Source: Clostridia bacterium
Lineage (GTDB): Bacteria > Bacillota > Clostridia > Oscillospirales > CAG-272
Assembly: GCA_017463125.1 (NCBI GenBank)
Contig: JAFTPV010000020.1
Location: 1-64,000, forward strand
Length of the DNA: 64,000 nt
Direction: 5' to 3'
This document shows, in pieces, positions 35,115 to 44,083 of this stretch. The position numbers and the translations under genes were made by a program. The notes beneath the pieces were generated by a model. It saw nothing but the letters and a program-made list of their open reading frames with translations, ran no database searches and was not told the origin of the DNA. Positions within the stretch are counted from its first letter, which is position 1, and the number at the start of each line of letters is the position of its first letter.

Positions 35115-36071
35115 TCATAGCAGACCCAGGGAGTAAAGATATTGCCTCACCTCTTTAATACCAACGGCAAAGCCGCAAACGAAGCTATCGTCGTCTTTTG
35201 TTCCTATTGCAAAATTGACACCCGCAAGCTCCAGCTCGTTATTCAATAACATACCACCGCTTGAGCCGTGATCAACGGGAGCGTCGTGCCAAATTATCGG
35301 GAAATCGATTTCACTCGTGTCCGACTCACCGCCGCCTTCAAAGACGTCAATTTTTACCACCTCACCATAGGTTACCGAATTTTTCAGCCCTCCAGGCTGT
35401 CCGATGGCGATAACGTCATCACCCACCGTAAGCTCCTCATTGGCAAGCTCAAGCACCTTAAGCCTGTCCTCGCCCTTGGATATCCGAAGAACCGAAAGAT
35501 CGTACTCGGGTGCCGCGTCAACCAAAGCTGCCGAATAATCGTTACCGTAGCAGTCGGTAACGGTGTACGAGGATACTGTATAACCCTCCTCCGGCTCTAC
35601 AACGTGATTATTTGTAAGAAGGTAATAATAGCCACCCTGCTCCTTGAATATAACGCCGCTTCCCTTGGAATTTGACGCACCTCCGAAGAAGCCTGCCTTA
35701 ACGCTTTTAACGTTTACCTCAAGGTTTGCCATAATATATTCGTCAAAAATCTTATTCGTCACGCTCTCGTAATCAAGCGTCCAGCCCGCGTAAAGAGTAA
35801 CGCTATCTCCAAATGCGTCACCGGCTCTTACGGGTACGGTTGCATTACTGTCATAATACCATCCGGAGAACACGAGGTTTTCCCTCTCCGAAAGCTCGGG
35901 ATATACAACCGACAATGCGGACGAAAAGGTCACTGTTTCACTACTATCACCGTCAACGAAGGTTACCTGTACACCCGATGACGTTGACATCGGAAGCTCG
36001 GATAAAAGAAAGCACGAGCTTAATAAAAATGCAAGCAAAGAGGCAAATAAAGATAGAATTACCTTTTTCAT
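35115..36071 (-). CDS. Trypsin-like (HtrA/S1) serine protease lipoprotein with InlB-like repeat
   Basis: 318 residues from ATG 36071, chosen for CGGAGG 7 bases before. The lipobox is LLSSC (Cys20). A Listeria-Bacteroides repeat follows (about 35-100, LVFSGWYYDSNATVPV...LYAGW). The protease domain has GSGVIF and TNNHVV (His), EYDLSVLRI (Asp) and HGSSGGMLLNN (Ser). No PDZ domain is present, unlike classical HtrA. It is tethered to the outer membrane face and likely acts in surface-protein quality control or processing. It precedes the Ca2+ ATPase gene in the same direction. Confidence 0.9.
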   Translation of the reverse strand: MKKVILSLFASLLAFLLSSCFLLSELPMSTSSGVQVTFVDGDSSETVTFSSALSVVYPELSERENLVFSGWYYDSNATVPVRAGDAFGDSVTLYAGWTLDYESVTNKIFDEYIMANLEVNVKSVKAGFFGGASNSKGSGVIFKEQGGYYYLLTNNHVVEPEEGYTVSSYTVTDCYGNDYSAALVDAAPEYDLSVLRISKGEDRLKVLELANEELTVGDDVIAIGQPGGLKNSVTYGEVVKIDVFEGGGESDTSEIDFPIIWHDAPVDHGSSGGMLLNNELELAGVNFAIGTKDDDSFVCGFAVGIKEVRQYLYSLGLL

Positions 36072-36093
36072 TGTTATCCTCCGTGTTTTATGC

Positions 36094-36130
36094 AAAAAAG
36101 CAGGACCTCGTTTGAGTAAGAGATCCCGCT
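36094..36130 (-). terminator. Terminator of the HPr-like gene
   Basis: 11-bp stem AGCGGGATCTC/GAGGTCCTGCT with G-U pairs and a 10-nt loop, followed on the minus strand by U6. It lies just before the lipoprotein protease ribosome site, so it insulates the two. Confidence 0.75.
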
Positions 36131-36142
36131 GTTTTTAATTAA

Positions 36143-36370
36143 TTATACTACGAATTTTGCAATCTTTGCAAAGAAGGATTCTGTATTATCCCCATAAGCA
36201 ACAAGAGTAATAGGAGAAAGGAGGTCGAGAGAGAAAATACCCATAATGGATTTAGCATCTATGGTATATCTGCCCTGAACGAGATCCACCTCGTAATCAA
36301 CGAGTATAACCTCATTAACGAAATCACGAATGTCCTGAACGTTTGTAAGCTTGATTTTTAATTCCTTCAT
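36143..36370 (-). CDS. HPr-like protein lacking the phosphorylatable histidine
   Basis: 75 residues with the HPr fold. The regulatory serine motif KSIMGIFSLDL (Ser41, equal to Ser46 of HPr) is intact. At the active-site loop, HPr has HARP with the catalytic His15; here the aligned sequence is DIRD, so the PTS phosphotransfer His is replaced by Asp. This resembles Crh (His15 to Gln), which regulates through Ser phosphorylation only. It is therefore likely a regulatory rather than a sugar-transport HPr. It has its own promoter and terminator. Confidence 0.82.
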   Translation of the reverse strand: MKELKIKLTNVQDIRDFVNEVILVDYEVDLVQGRYTIDAKSIMGIFSLDLLSPITLVAYGDNTESFFAKIAKFVV

Positions 36371-36409
36371 AACTGTAATTTCCTTTCAAAGAAATATTTT
36401 ACTATGGGT

Positions 36410-36439
36410 ATTATACCAAAAATTATCCTGACTTGTCAA
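36410..36439 (-). promoter_or_regulatory. Promoter of the HPr-like gene
   Basis: Minus-strand TTGACA (36439-36434), 18 bases, TATAAT (36415-36410); the start codon is 40 bases downstream. Confidence 0.85.
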
Positions 36440-36489
36440 TGCGTTTTACAAGTTTTTAACATTTGAAATTATAAATTTTTTCAAATTCG

Positions 36490-36518
36490 TTGACAATCGG
36501 CAAAAAATGTGCTAAAAT
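36490..36518 (+). promoter_or_regulatory. Promoter of thrS
   Basis: TTGACA (36490-36495), 17 bases, TAAAAT (36513-36518), at the 5' end of the T-box leader. Confidence 0.88.
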
Positions 36519-36524
36519 ACTTTC

Positions 36525-36793
36525 AATGGATTATGTCTTACAGATACGGGTTGCACAGAGAGCCGTCGTTTGCTGAAAGTACGGACAAAACGCCTGTAAG
36601 GTACCGGCCATGCGGAGTGAATATGAAATTTGAAATTAATGGCGCGAACATATTTTCCACCAAATTGGCTCCGGAAATTTAATATTAATGAGTTAATCGC
36701 TCGGGTGGAACCGTGCGGGACTATATAAATTGAAATGGTTGTATTACAAAGTCCTCACCCCGAAAGACCAATTTGTCTTTCGGGGTGTTTTTT
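36525..36793 (+). promoter_or_regulatory. Threonine T-box riboswitch leader of thrS
   Basis: Leader of about 270 nt. The T-box consensus GGGTGGAACCGTGCGGG is at 36704-36719. A 13-bp terminator (CACCCCGAAAGAC and its complement, 36756-36787) with T6 follows. Upstream, AGAGAGCCG and GGAGTGAA mark stem I. An ACC triplet in the loop before GGAGTGAA (near 36623) is the likely threonine specifier. Uncharged tRNA-Thr should prevent termination. Confidence 0.9.
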
Positions 36794-36824
36794 ATTCTAA
36801 AATTACCGAAAAGGAGAAAATAAA

Positions 36825-38768
36825 ATGGCGAAAATTATTTTTGCAACAGGAGAAATTTATGAAGGCGAGGCAGTTTCGGTCTACGAGGCTGCAAAAGCTA
36901 CGTTTGGAAGCGTTTCAAGAGATGTTCTTGCAGCGAAGATAAACGGCGAATCAAAAGAGCTTTCTACGGTTGTTGACGGTGAGGCGGAGGTTAAGCTGCT
37001 CACGTTTGCCGACGAAGAAGGAAAGCATATTTTCAGACACACTGCGGCGCACGTTATGGCGCAGGCGGTAAAGCGTCTTTACCCTAATACCAAGCAGACG
37101 ATAGGTCCTGCTACCGACACGGGATATTTCCAGGACTTTGATGCCGAGATCTCATTCACTCCCGAGATTCTCACAAAGATTGAAGCGGAGATGAAGAAAA
37201 TCGTTAAGGAAAATCTTCTTATTGAAAGAAAGGTGCTTTCAAAGGCGGAAGCTATCGAACTTATGAAAAAGCTCGACGAGCCTTATAAGGTTGAGAGAAT
37301 CGAGGAGTTGCCCGAGGATGCCGAGATCTCTATTTATACACAGGGTGAGTACACCGACCTTTGCTCCGGCCCTCACCTTCACTCCACAGGTGCTATAAAG
37401 GCGTTTAAGCTGACGCAGTGCACAGGTGCGTATTACAAGGGCGACCAGAACAACAAGATGCTCCAGAGAGTTTACGGCATTGCATTCCCCACAAAAGACG
37501 AGCTGAATGCATACGTAGCACAGCAGGAGGAGGCTCTTAAGCGCGACCACAATAAGATTGGCCGCGAGCTTGAATACTTCACTACGGTTGACTCTATCGG
37601 TCAGGGACTTCCCATTCTTCTTCCCAAGGGTGCAAGAACTATTCAGCGCCTTCAGAGATGGATAGAGGACGAGGAGGAAAAGAGGGGCTACCTTCTTACA
37701 AAAACTCCTCTGATGGCAAAGCGCGAGCTTTATCAGATATCGGGTCACTGGGATCACTATCTTGACGGTATGTTCGTTCTCGGGGATCCTGACGATTACA
37801 CCAAGGAGTGCTTCGCGCTTCGTCCTATGACCTGTCCCTTCCAGTATCAAGTATTCCTTAATAAAAAGCGCTCGTACAGAGAGCTTCCCATGCGTCTTGG
37901 CGAGACCTCTACCCTCTTCAGAAACGAGGACTCGGGCGAGATGCACGGTCTTATCAGAGTAAGACAGTTCACAATTTCAGAGGGACATCTCATTCTCCGT
38001 CCCGAGCAGCTTGCAGAGGAGTTCAAGGGTTGTCTTGACCTTGCTCTTTACTGCCTTGACACTCTCGGTCTGCGCGAGGACTGCTCCTTCCGCTTCTCAC
38101 AGTGGGATCCTAACCGTACCGACAAGTACGAGGGTACTGCTGAGCAGTGGGACGAGGCTCAGGGCGTTATGGAAAAGCTTCTTGACGAAAACCTTGGTAA
38201 AGGTAATTATGCTATCGGTATCGACGAGGCTGCCTTCTACGGTCCTAAGCTCGATATTCAGATAAAGAACGTATTCGGTAAAGAGGATACTCTCATTACG
38301 ATTCAGATTGACATGCTTCTTGCAAAGAAATTCGGCATGGAGTACGTTGACCGCGACAATACTCTTAAGACTCCTTATATCATTCACAGAACATCAATGG
38401 GCTGCTATGAGAGAACTCTTGCGCTTATTCTTGAAAAGTATGCAGGTGCTCTTCCAGTTTGGCTCGCTCCCACTCAGGCTGTTGTTATACCCGTTGTTGC
38501 AGACTTTGCCGACTACGCGGCAGAGGTTACTAAGAGAATGCAGGCGGCAGGTATAAGAGCAGAGCTTGACGACAGAAACGAGAAGCTCGGCTACAGAATC
38601 AGAGAAGCACAGCTCTCGAAGGTTCCCTATATGATAGTTGTCGGTGAGGACGAGATGAAGGCTGACTCGGTTACCGTAAGAGCCAGAACCGAGGGCGAGG
38701 GCGGTAAGTTCACCGTAGACGAGTTTATCGCAAAGGTCGTTTCGGAAATTGAAACAAAAAAGCATTGA
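36825..38768 (+). CDS. thrS: Threonyl-tRNA synthetase
   Basis: 647 residues, full length. The TGS domain (1-62) is followed by the editing domain with HTAAHVMAQAVKRLYP (about 72) and its zinc/editing Cys-His TDLCSGPHL. The class II core has motif 2 RLGETSTLFRNEDSGEMHGLIRVR region and motif 3 ending MGCYERTLALILE, with zinc-ligand Cys in RPMTCPFQ. The C-terminal anticodon-binding domain is from about 545. Start after AAGGAG. Regulated by the T-box leader. The aldose epimerase-like gene follows by 11 bases and may receive readthrough. Confidence 0.97.
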   Translation: MAKIIFATGEIYEGEAVSVYEAAKATFGSVSRDVLAAKINGESKELSTVVDGEAEVKLLTFADEEGKHIFRHTAAHVMAQAVKRLYPNTKQTIGPATDTGYFQDFDAEISFTPEILTKIEAEMKKIVKENLLIERKVLSKAEAIELMKKLDEPYKVERIEELPEDAEISIYTQGEYTDLCSGPHLHSTGAIKAFKLTQCTGAYYKGDQNNKMLQRVYGIAFPTKDELNAYVAQQEEALKRDHNKIGRELEYFTTVDSIGQGLPILLPKGARTIQRLQRWIEDEEEKRGYLLTKTPLMAKRELYQISGHWDHYLDGMFVLGDPDDYTKECFALRPMTCPFQYQVFLNKKRSYRELPMRLGETSTLFRNEDSGEMHGLIRVRQFTISEGHLILRPEQLAEEFKGCLDLALYCLDTLGLREDCSFRFSQWDPNRTDKYEGTAEQWDEAQGVMEKLLDENLGKGNYAIGIDEAAFYGPKLDIQIKNVFGKEDTLITIQIDMLLAKKFGMEYVDRDNTLKTPYIIHRTSMGCYERTLALILEKYAGALPVWLAPTQAVVIPVVADFADYAAEVTKRMQAAGIRAELDDRNEKLGYRIREAQLSKVPYMIVVGEDEMKADSVTVRARTEGEGGKFTVDEFIAKVVSEIETKKH

Positions 38769-38779
38769 GGTGACGCTCT

Positions 38780-39649
38780 ATGAATTATGAAATAAAAAGC
38801 AACACGCTTACCGTTACAGTCAGCGACAAGGGCGCCGAGCTGCGCTCGGTAAAAGGGGCTGACGGACACGAGTATATCTGGTGCGCTGACGAAAGATATT
38901 GGCGCGACTCTGCCCCCGTACTCTTCCCTATCTGCGGACGTATTCTTGATAACAAGTACACCGCAGACGGCAAGGAATACGCTATGAAATCTCACGGCTT
39001 TGCTAAAAAGTGCGTTTTTGAGGTTGTGGAAAAGAGCGAGTCCGGTGTGAAAATGAGGCTTGTTCCCAACGAGGTAACACGCGCTGAATATCCCTTTGAT
39101 TTCGAGCTTACCGCAGATTTTACGGTAAAGGACAACATTCTCGACGTAAGCTTCACCGTAAAGAATACGGGCGACGCTATACTTCCTTATATGTTAGGCT
39201 GGCACCCGGGCTTCACGCTCGAGGGTGACGGTGCTATCGGCAATTTTGCCCTTGATTTTGAGGGCAAGGACAGCCTTACCTGGTATCCTCTTCAGAACGG
39301 CCCCTTCGTCAGACCGTACGGTGAGGAATATGCGATAGAAAATCAGCGCTATGCACTTAACGAAGAGGAAATTTACGCAAACGACACTATGATTTTTGTA
39401 GGCACGGGTGATAAGACAAGACTTTCCTCCCCAGAGGCGAAGCACTCGCTTGATTTCTCGTGGTCAAAAAATCTCCCATACTTCTGTATTTGGAAGGACG
39501 ACAACTCAGAGGCAAGATTTATTTGCCTTGAGCCTTGGTCAAACGTTCCCTCGGGCGGTGACGCTCCCGAAAACTTTGACACACGCAAAATGTCGCGTCT
39601 TGGCACGGGAGAGTCTGAAACCTACTCTTACAACGTTAAATTCTTCTAA
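38780..39649 (+). CDS. Aldose 1-epimerase-like protein
   Basis: 289 residues of the galactose-mutarotase superfamily. Typical elements are GAELRSVKGADGHEYIWCADERYWRDSAPVLFP at the start (shown here only as landmarks: GAELRSV, YWRDSAPVLFP), then MKSHGFA, GWHPGF (conserved His) and CLEPWSNVPSG near the C-terminus. The YW...P...G pattern fits the LacX/YeaD-like subgroup. It interconverts sugar anomers or hexose-6-phosphates; the substrate is unclear. It sits between thrS and the ABC exporter, within a continuous same-strand run. Confidence 0.88.
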   Translation: MNYEIKSNTLTVTVSDKGAELRSVKGADGHEYIWCADERYWRDSAPVLFPICGRILDNKYTADGKEYAMKSHGFAKKCVFEVVEKSESGVKMRLVPNEVTRAEYPFDFELTADFTVKDNILDVSFTVKNTGDAILPYMLGWHPGFTLEGDGAIGNFALDFEGKDSLTWYPLQNGPFVRPYGEEYAIENQRYALNEEEIYANDTMIFVGTGDKTRLSSPEAKHSLDFSWSKNLPYFCIWKDDNSEARFICLEPWSNVPSGGDAPENFDTRKMSRLGTGESETYSYNVKFF

Positions 39650-39668
39650 AACCGTTTTCGGAGAAAAG

Positions 39669-41384
39669 ATGAAAAGACTTCTAAAACATTTGAAAAAATA
39701 TACGTTAGAGTCAATACTTGCGCCGCTGTTCAAGCTTTTTGAGGCGGCGCTTGAACTTATCGTACCTCTTGTAGTGGCGATGATAATTGACGACGCTATC
39801 GGCGGGGGCGACAAGGGATATGCAATGATTCTCGCCGGTGTTCTCGTTCTGCTTGGACTTATCGGCCTTGGATTTTCTGTGGTGGCACAGTACTGTGCGG
39901 CAAAGGCCTCGGTAGGATTTATCACCTCTGTACGCACGTCCCTCTTCGGCCATTTGCAAACGCTTTCCTATTCAGACATTGACAAAATAGGAACGTCAAC
40001 TATGATAACGAGAATGACCACAGATGCAAACATTCTGCAAACCGGTCTTAACCTAGCTCTGCGCCTGCTCTCACGCTCACCGATAGTAGTTTTTGGCGCT
40101 ATGATAATGGCGTTCACTATCGACGTTTACGCAGGCGGCATTTTTGCTACCGCGATTCCGTTGCTTTCTGTCATAGTTTTCGGAATTATGATAATTACAA
40201 TGCCGATGTACAAGCGCGTACAGGGCGGCGTTGATAAAATACTTGGAAAAACGAGAGAAAATCTCTCCGGTGTCAGAGTCATACGCGCCTTTGGCAAGGA
40301 GCAGGACGAATACGAGCGCTTCAAGCAGGAAAACGACCGACTTACCTCTAACCAAAAGAAAGTCGGACACATCTCGGCGCTTATGAACCCATTGACATAC
40401 GTTATCATCAACCTCGCTTTGATTCTTCTTATAGACGTTGGAGCTATCAGGGTTGATTCGGGCAACCTTACTCAAGGTGAGGTTATAGCGCTCTACAACT
40501 ATATGTCCCAGATTCTTATTGAGCTTGTAAAGCTTGCAAATCTCATTATTACTATTTCCAAGGCGCTTGCATCTGCTGCTCGCATTTCCTCGGTTTTTGA
40601 CATTACACCGTCACAGGAATTCGGCGAGCGCATCGAGGGTGAAATCGGCGCCTCGGCTGTCGTGTTCGATAACGTCGCTCTTCGCTACAACGAGGGAGAA
40701 AACTCAATTTACGGCATTTCTTTTGCGGCAGAATGCGGAGAAACCGTCGGAATCATCGGAGGAACAGGCTCAGGAAAGTCTACGCTTGTAAACCTTATTC
40801 CACGTTTTTACGACGCTACGGAAGGAGAGGTTCGTCTGTTTGGCGCACCTATAAAGGAGTACACAAAAGAGGCGTTAGTGACAAAGGTTAGTGTTGTTCC
40901 TCAAAAGGCTATGCTGTTCTCCGGCACGATACGTGACAATATGAAAATGGGTAATCCCTCTGCTACCGATGAGGATATATCCCGCGCGCTTAAAATCGCG
41001 CAAGCCGAAAGAGTCGTTTCAGACAAGGGCGGACTTGACGGAAGAGTTGAAGCCGGTGGAAAGAATTTTTCCGGTGGACAGAGGCAAAGGCTTACTATTG
41101 CTCGGGCTTTAGTTTCCGACCCCGATATTCTGATTCTTGACGACTCTGCCTCTGCTCTTGATTTTGCTACCGATGCGGCTCTTCGAGCAGCTATAAAGGA
41201 GCTTAAGGGCAAGACCGTATTTATCGTTTCACAGCGAGCGTCCTCGGTAATGTATGCCGATAAGATAATCGTTCTTGATGACGGCGAGTGCGCCGACATA
41301 GGTACGCACGAGGAGCTTATCTCTCGCTCTCCCATATACAAGGAGATATACGAATCCCAGTATAAAAAGGAGGCGGCTGTATGA
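39669..41384 (+). CDS. ABC exporter half-transporter with degenerate catalytic site
   Basis: 571 residues from ATG 39669 (GGAG just before), rather than a longer frame that overlaps the previous gene. Six membrane helices (about 15-300) are followed by an ATPase domain. Walker A is GGTGSGKST, signature NFSGGQRQR, Walker B ILILDDSASALD. The catalytic Glu after Walker B is Asp here, the mark of the non-hydrolysing partner in heterodimeric exporters such as TM287/288 or BmrCD. It overlaps the partner gene by 4 bases (ATGA). The substrate could be drugs, lipids or peptides. Confidence 0.92.
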   Translation: MKRLLKHLKKYTLESILAPLFKLFEAALELIVPLVVAMIIDDAIGGGDKGYAMILAGVLVLLGLIGLGFSVVAQYCAAKASVGFITSVRTSLFGHLQTLSYSDIDKIGTSTMITRMTTDANILQTGLNLALRLLSRSPIVVFGAMIMAFTIDVYAGGIFATAIPLLSVIVFGIMIITMPMYKRVQGGVDKILGKTRENLSGVRVIRAFGKEQDEYERFKQENDRLTSNQKKVGHISALMNPLTYVIINLALILLIDVGAIRVDSGNLTQGEVIALYNYMSQILIELVKLANLIITISKALASAARISSVFDITPSQEFGERIEGEIGASAVVFDNVALRYNEGENSIYGISFAAECGETVGIIGGTGSGKSTLVNLIPRFYDATEGEVRLFGAPIKEYTKEALVTKVSVVPQKAMLFSGTIRDNMKMGNPSATDEDISRALKIAQAERVVSDKGGLDGRVEAGGKNFSGGQRQRLTIARALVSDPDILILDDSASALDFATDAALRAAIKELKGKTVFIVSQRASSVMYADKIIVLDDGECADIGTHEELISRSPIYKEIYESQYKKEAAV

Positions 41385-43153
41385 AAAAGCTTCTGAACAA
41401 AAAGGATATCGGCACGCTGGGCCGAGTTTTACGTTATATTGGCAAATACAAATTTCTGCTTCCCGTATCTATACTGTTTGCTCTTATTTTCACGGCACTT
41501 TCGCTCTATATTCCTATTCTTATAGGCGATGCCATCGACCTTATCGTATCACCCGGTAACGTTGACATGGGCGGAATACTGAAAATTCTTACCTTTGCGG
41601 CAATTCTTATTGGTGTAGCGGCACTTTCACAATGGTGTATGACGGCGATAAACAACCGCATAACCTTCCACATCACCCGAGATATTCGTAACGACGCTTT
41701 TGCAAAGCTCGAGACGCTTCCCCTTTCGTATATTGATACCACCCCTCATGGCGACATCGTTAACCGCGTTATAAACGACACTGACAGATTCTCTGAAGGT
41801 CTGCTTCTCGGATTTACACAAGTATTTACAGGAATTCTCACCATCGTCGGCACGCTCTTCTTTATGCTGATGATAAATTGGAAGATAGCTCTTGTGATTG
41901 TTTGTCTTACTCCCCTTTCGATATTCATCGCAAAGTTTATCGGCAAACGCACCTTCACTATGTTTAAGGCTCGCTCGGAGGCAGAAGCAGAAACCTCCTC
42001 TATCGTAGGCGAGATGATAGGAAACCAAAAGTTAGTACACGCTTTCGGCTATGAGAAGAGAGCGAATGAAAGCTTTGAGGCTGCAGCAAAAAAACTAGAG
42101 TCAGCTACTCTTTCCGCAATATTTATCTCTTCCCTCACAAACCCCACGACAAGATTCGTTAACAACGTTGTCTATGCGGCAGTGGCGCTCGTTGGCGCTA
42201 TTATGGCAATTGACGCAAACGGTGCAGGACTTGCCGCTTTTACTATCGGTGAGTTCTCCGTGCTTCTCTCTTACACTAATCAGTACACGAAGCCATTTAA
42301 TGAAATTTCGGGGATTTTTGCAGAGTTTCAAAACGCGCTGGCGTCTGCAGAGAGAGTTCTCAAGCTCATTGACGAGGATAGCGAGGTAGCTGACGCGCCC
42401 GACGCTCACGAGCTTGATAGCATTGATGGACTTGTGGAGCTTTCTGAGGTTGAATTCTCTTACACCAAGGATAATCCCTTGATTGAAAATCTTAATCTTG
42501 TGGCAAAGCCGGGTGAAAGAATAGCTATAGTTGGACCTACCGGTTGCGGAAAGACAACGGTTATCAATCTTCTTATGCGCTTTTACGACATAAATTCGGG
42601 CAAGATAACAGTTGACGGGCATGATATAAATAATATCACTAAAAAAAGCCTCAGAAGGACTTACGGAATGGTGCTTCAGGACACTTGGCTCTCTTCCGGC
42701 ACGGTGCGTGAAAATATCGCTTTCGGAAATCCTGATGCGACGGACGAAGAAATAATTGCCGCTGCAAAGGCGGCGCACGCTCACAGCTTCATCAAGCGAC
42801 TGAAAAACGGATACGATACCACACTCGGCGAGGGCGGCGACGGTCTTTCACAAGGACAAAGGCAGCTCATTTCCATAGCAAGAGTAATGCTTACACGTCC
42901 CGAAATGCTTATACTTGACGAGGCGACATCTTCAATTGATACTCGTACAGAGCTTAAGATTCAAGATGCATTTTCCGAGCTTATGGAAGGAAGAACCAGC
43001 TTTATCGTAGCTCACAGACTCTCTACCATCAGAGAAGCCGATAAAATTCTCGTTATGCGCGACGGAAAAATCATTGAGTGCGGAAAGCACGATGAGCTTC
43101 TCGAAAAGGGCGGCTTCTACTCCGAGCTTTATAACAGTCAATTCGCTCATTAA
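41381..43153 (+). CDS. ABC exporter half-transporter with canonical catalytic site
   Basis: 590 residues. Membrane domain about 20-330 (HITRDIRNDAFAKLETLPLSY is the conserved coupling region), then ATPase domain. Walker A GPTGCGKTT, signature GLSQGQRQL, Walker B MLILDEATSSID with the catalytic Glu, H-loop IVAHRLST. The second signature carries Q in place of the usual G in SGGQ. It pairs with the degenerate partner encoded just upstream to make one asymmetric exporter. Confidence 0.94.
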   Translation: MKKLLNKKDIGTLGRVLRYIGKYKFLLPVSILFALIFTALSLYIPILIGDAIDLIVSPGNVDMGGILKILTFAAILIGVAALSQWCMTAINNRITFHITRDIRNDAFAKLETLPLSYIDTTPHGDIVNRVINDTDRFSEGLLLGFTQVFTGILTIVGTLFFMLMINWKIALVIVCLTPLSIFIAKFIGKRTFTMFKARSEAEAETSSIVGEMIGNQKLVHAFGYEKRANESFEAAAKKLESATLSAIFISSLTNPTTRFVNNVVYAAVALVGAIMAIDANGAGLAAFTIGEFSVLLSYTNQYTKPFNEISGIFAEFQNALASAERVLKLIDEDSEVADAPDAHELDSIDGLVELSEVEFSYTKDNPLIENLNLVAKPGERIAIVGPTGCGKTTVINLLMRFYDINSGKITVDGHDINNITKKSLRRTYGMVLQDTWLSSGTVRENIAFGNPDATDEEIIAAAKAAHAHSFIKRLKNGYDTTLGEGGDGLSQGQRQLISIARVMLTRPEMLILDEATSSIDTRTELKIQDAFSELMEGRTSFIVAHRLSTIREADKILVMRDGKIIECGKHDELLEKGGFYSELYNSQFAH

Positions 43154-43186
43154 GTTATCGTATCGAACATCTCAACGAATAGGTTA

Positions 43187-43215
43187 TTGAAACGACCTGT
43201 GTTTGATGATATAAT
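43187..43215 (+). promoter_or_regulatory. Promoter of the PIG-L deacetylase gene
   Basis: TTGAAA (43187-43192), 17 bases, TATAAT (43210-43215), 32 bases before the start codon. Confidence 0.82.
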
Positions 43216-43247
43216 CAAAACAAAAAGCTCAAAGGAATCTTAGTGCT

Positions 43248-43967
43248 ATGAAGGTTTTAGTTATTGCAATTCATATTGACGACGCCGAGTGTATAACAGG
43301 TACAATTTCTCAGCTTATCGAAAAGGGCGCTGAGGTAACCTATCTTAATCTCAAGCATTATCAGCATTACAAGCCTAACAATCCCATCGTTGATGCTCAA
43401 AGCATGCGCGGAGCCACACTGATTGGGGCAAAGAAAATAATACTCGACTACGACCTTTACCGCCATTACAAGAATAACGAGAAAAGTTACCTTGAAACAG
43501 AGGCGGTCATTCGCGAGATAAAGCCCGATATCATATTCATTATGCACCCGCAAGATAACCATATTGAGCACGTTGAGTGCGCGAAAACCGCAAGAGAAGC
43601 TATTTTCGGTGCGGCGGTTGACGGCATAGTGCCGAATGAGGTTTATTCCTTTGAAACCGGTCCAAAGCAGACGATGTGCTACTTTGAGCCGGACATCTAC
43701 GTTGACGTTACTGATAAAATGGACGACGTAAAAAAAGTGTTTTGCAACTTTGCTGCCGAGCACGCAGACGGCGAGAGGCTCTGGCATGAGGCGAGGGTTA
43801 CACGGGAATTTCGCGGAATAGACTGCGGTTTCTCTTGCGCAGAGGGCTTCAAAATTATCAAGTATCCTAACGGCTCAAACGACTTTCTTCTGCGAAAGGT
43901 GTTAGGCGATAAGTTCCGCTGGGCAGGCACGAGAATGTATTATATCGGCTCGAAGTTATTTCTCTGA
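43248..43967 (+). CDS. PIG-L/LmbE-family N-deacetylase
   Basis: 239 residues. Zinc site: AIHIDDAE (the usual AHPDDE with the first His kept and Pro replaced by Ile) and HPQDNHIEHVE (the HxxH-type second ligand). These enzymes remove acetyl groups from GlcNAc-type substrates, including GlcNAc-PI, mycothiol/bacillithiol precursors and chitobiose. The N-terminal metal motif is slightly atypical, but Asp-Asp and both His are present. Monocistronic between its own promoter and terminator, so the substrate cannot be inferred from context. Confidence 0.88.
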   Translation: MKVLVIAIHIDDAECITGTISQLIEKGAEVTYLNLKHYQHYKPNNPIVDAQSMRGATLIGAKKIILDYDLYRHYKNNEKSYLETEAVIREIKPDIIFIMHPQDNHIEHVECAKTAREAIFGAAVDGIVPNEVYSFETGPKQTMCYFEPDIYVDVTDKMDDVKKVFCNFAAEHADGERLWHEARVTREFRGIDCGFSCAEGFKIIKYPNGSNDFLLRKVLGDKFRWAGTRMYYIGSKLFL

Positions 43968-43974
43968 CACGAAG

Positions 43975-44000
43975 GGGTTGCCATAACGGCAACCCTTTTT
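43975..44000 (+). terminator. Terminator of the PIG-L gene
   Basis: 8-bp GC-rich stem GGGTTGCC/GGCAACCC, 5-nt loop, T5; 8 bases after the stop. Confidence 0.88.
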
Positions 44001-44034
44001 ATGTTTATTTTCATTGCTTCTTTTTAAAAAGGTA

Positions 44035-44063
44035 TTGCAAGGCGGCCTAAAATGTGGTAAAAT
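44035..44063 (+). promoter_or_regulatory. Promoter of the Mrr-like gene
   Basis: TTGCAA (44035-44040), 17 bases, TAAAAT (44058-44063), then TAGGAGG before the ATG at 44084. The leader is very short. Confidence 0.8.
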
Positions 44064-44083
44064 ACATTTAGGAGGTTGGTTTT

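Noticed and set aside
37239..37946. 235-codon minus-strand frame
   Set aside because: Antisense shadow of thrS.
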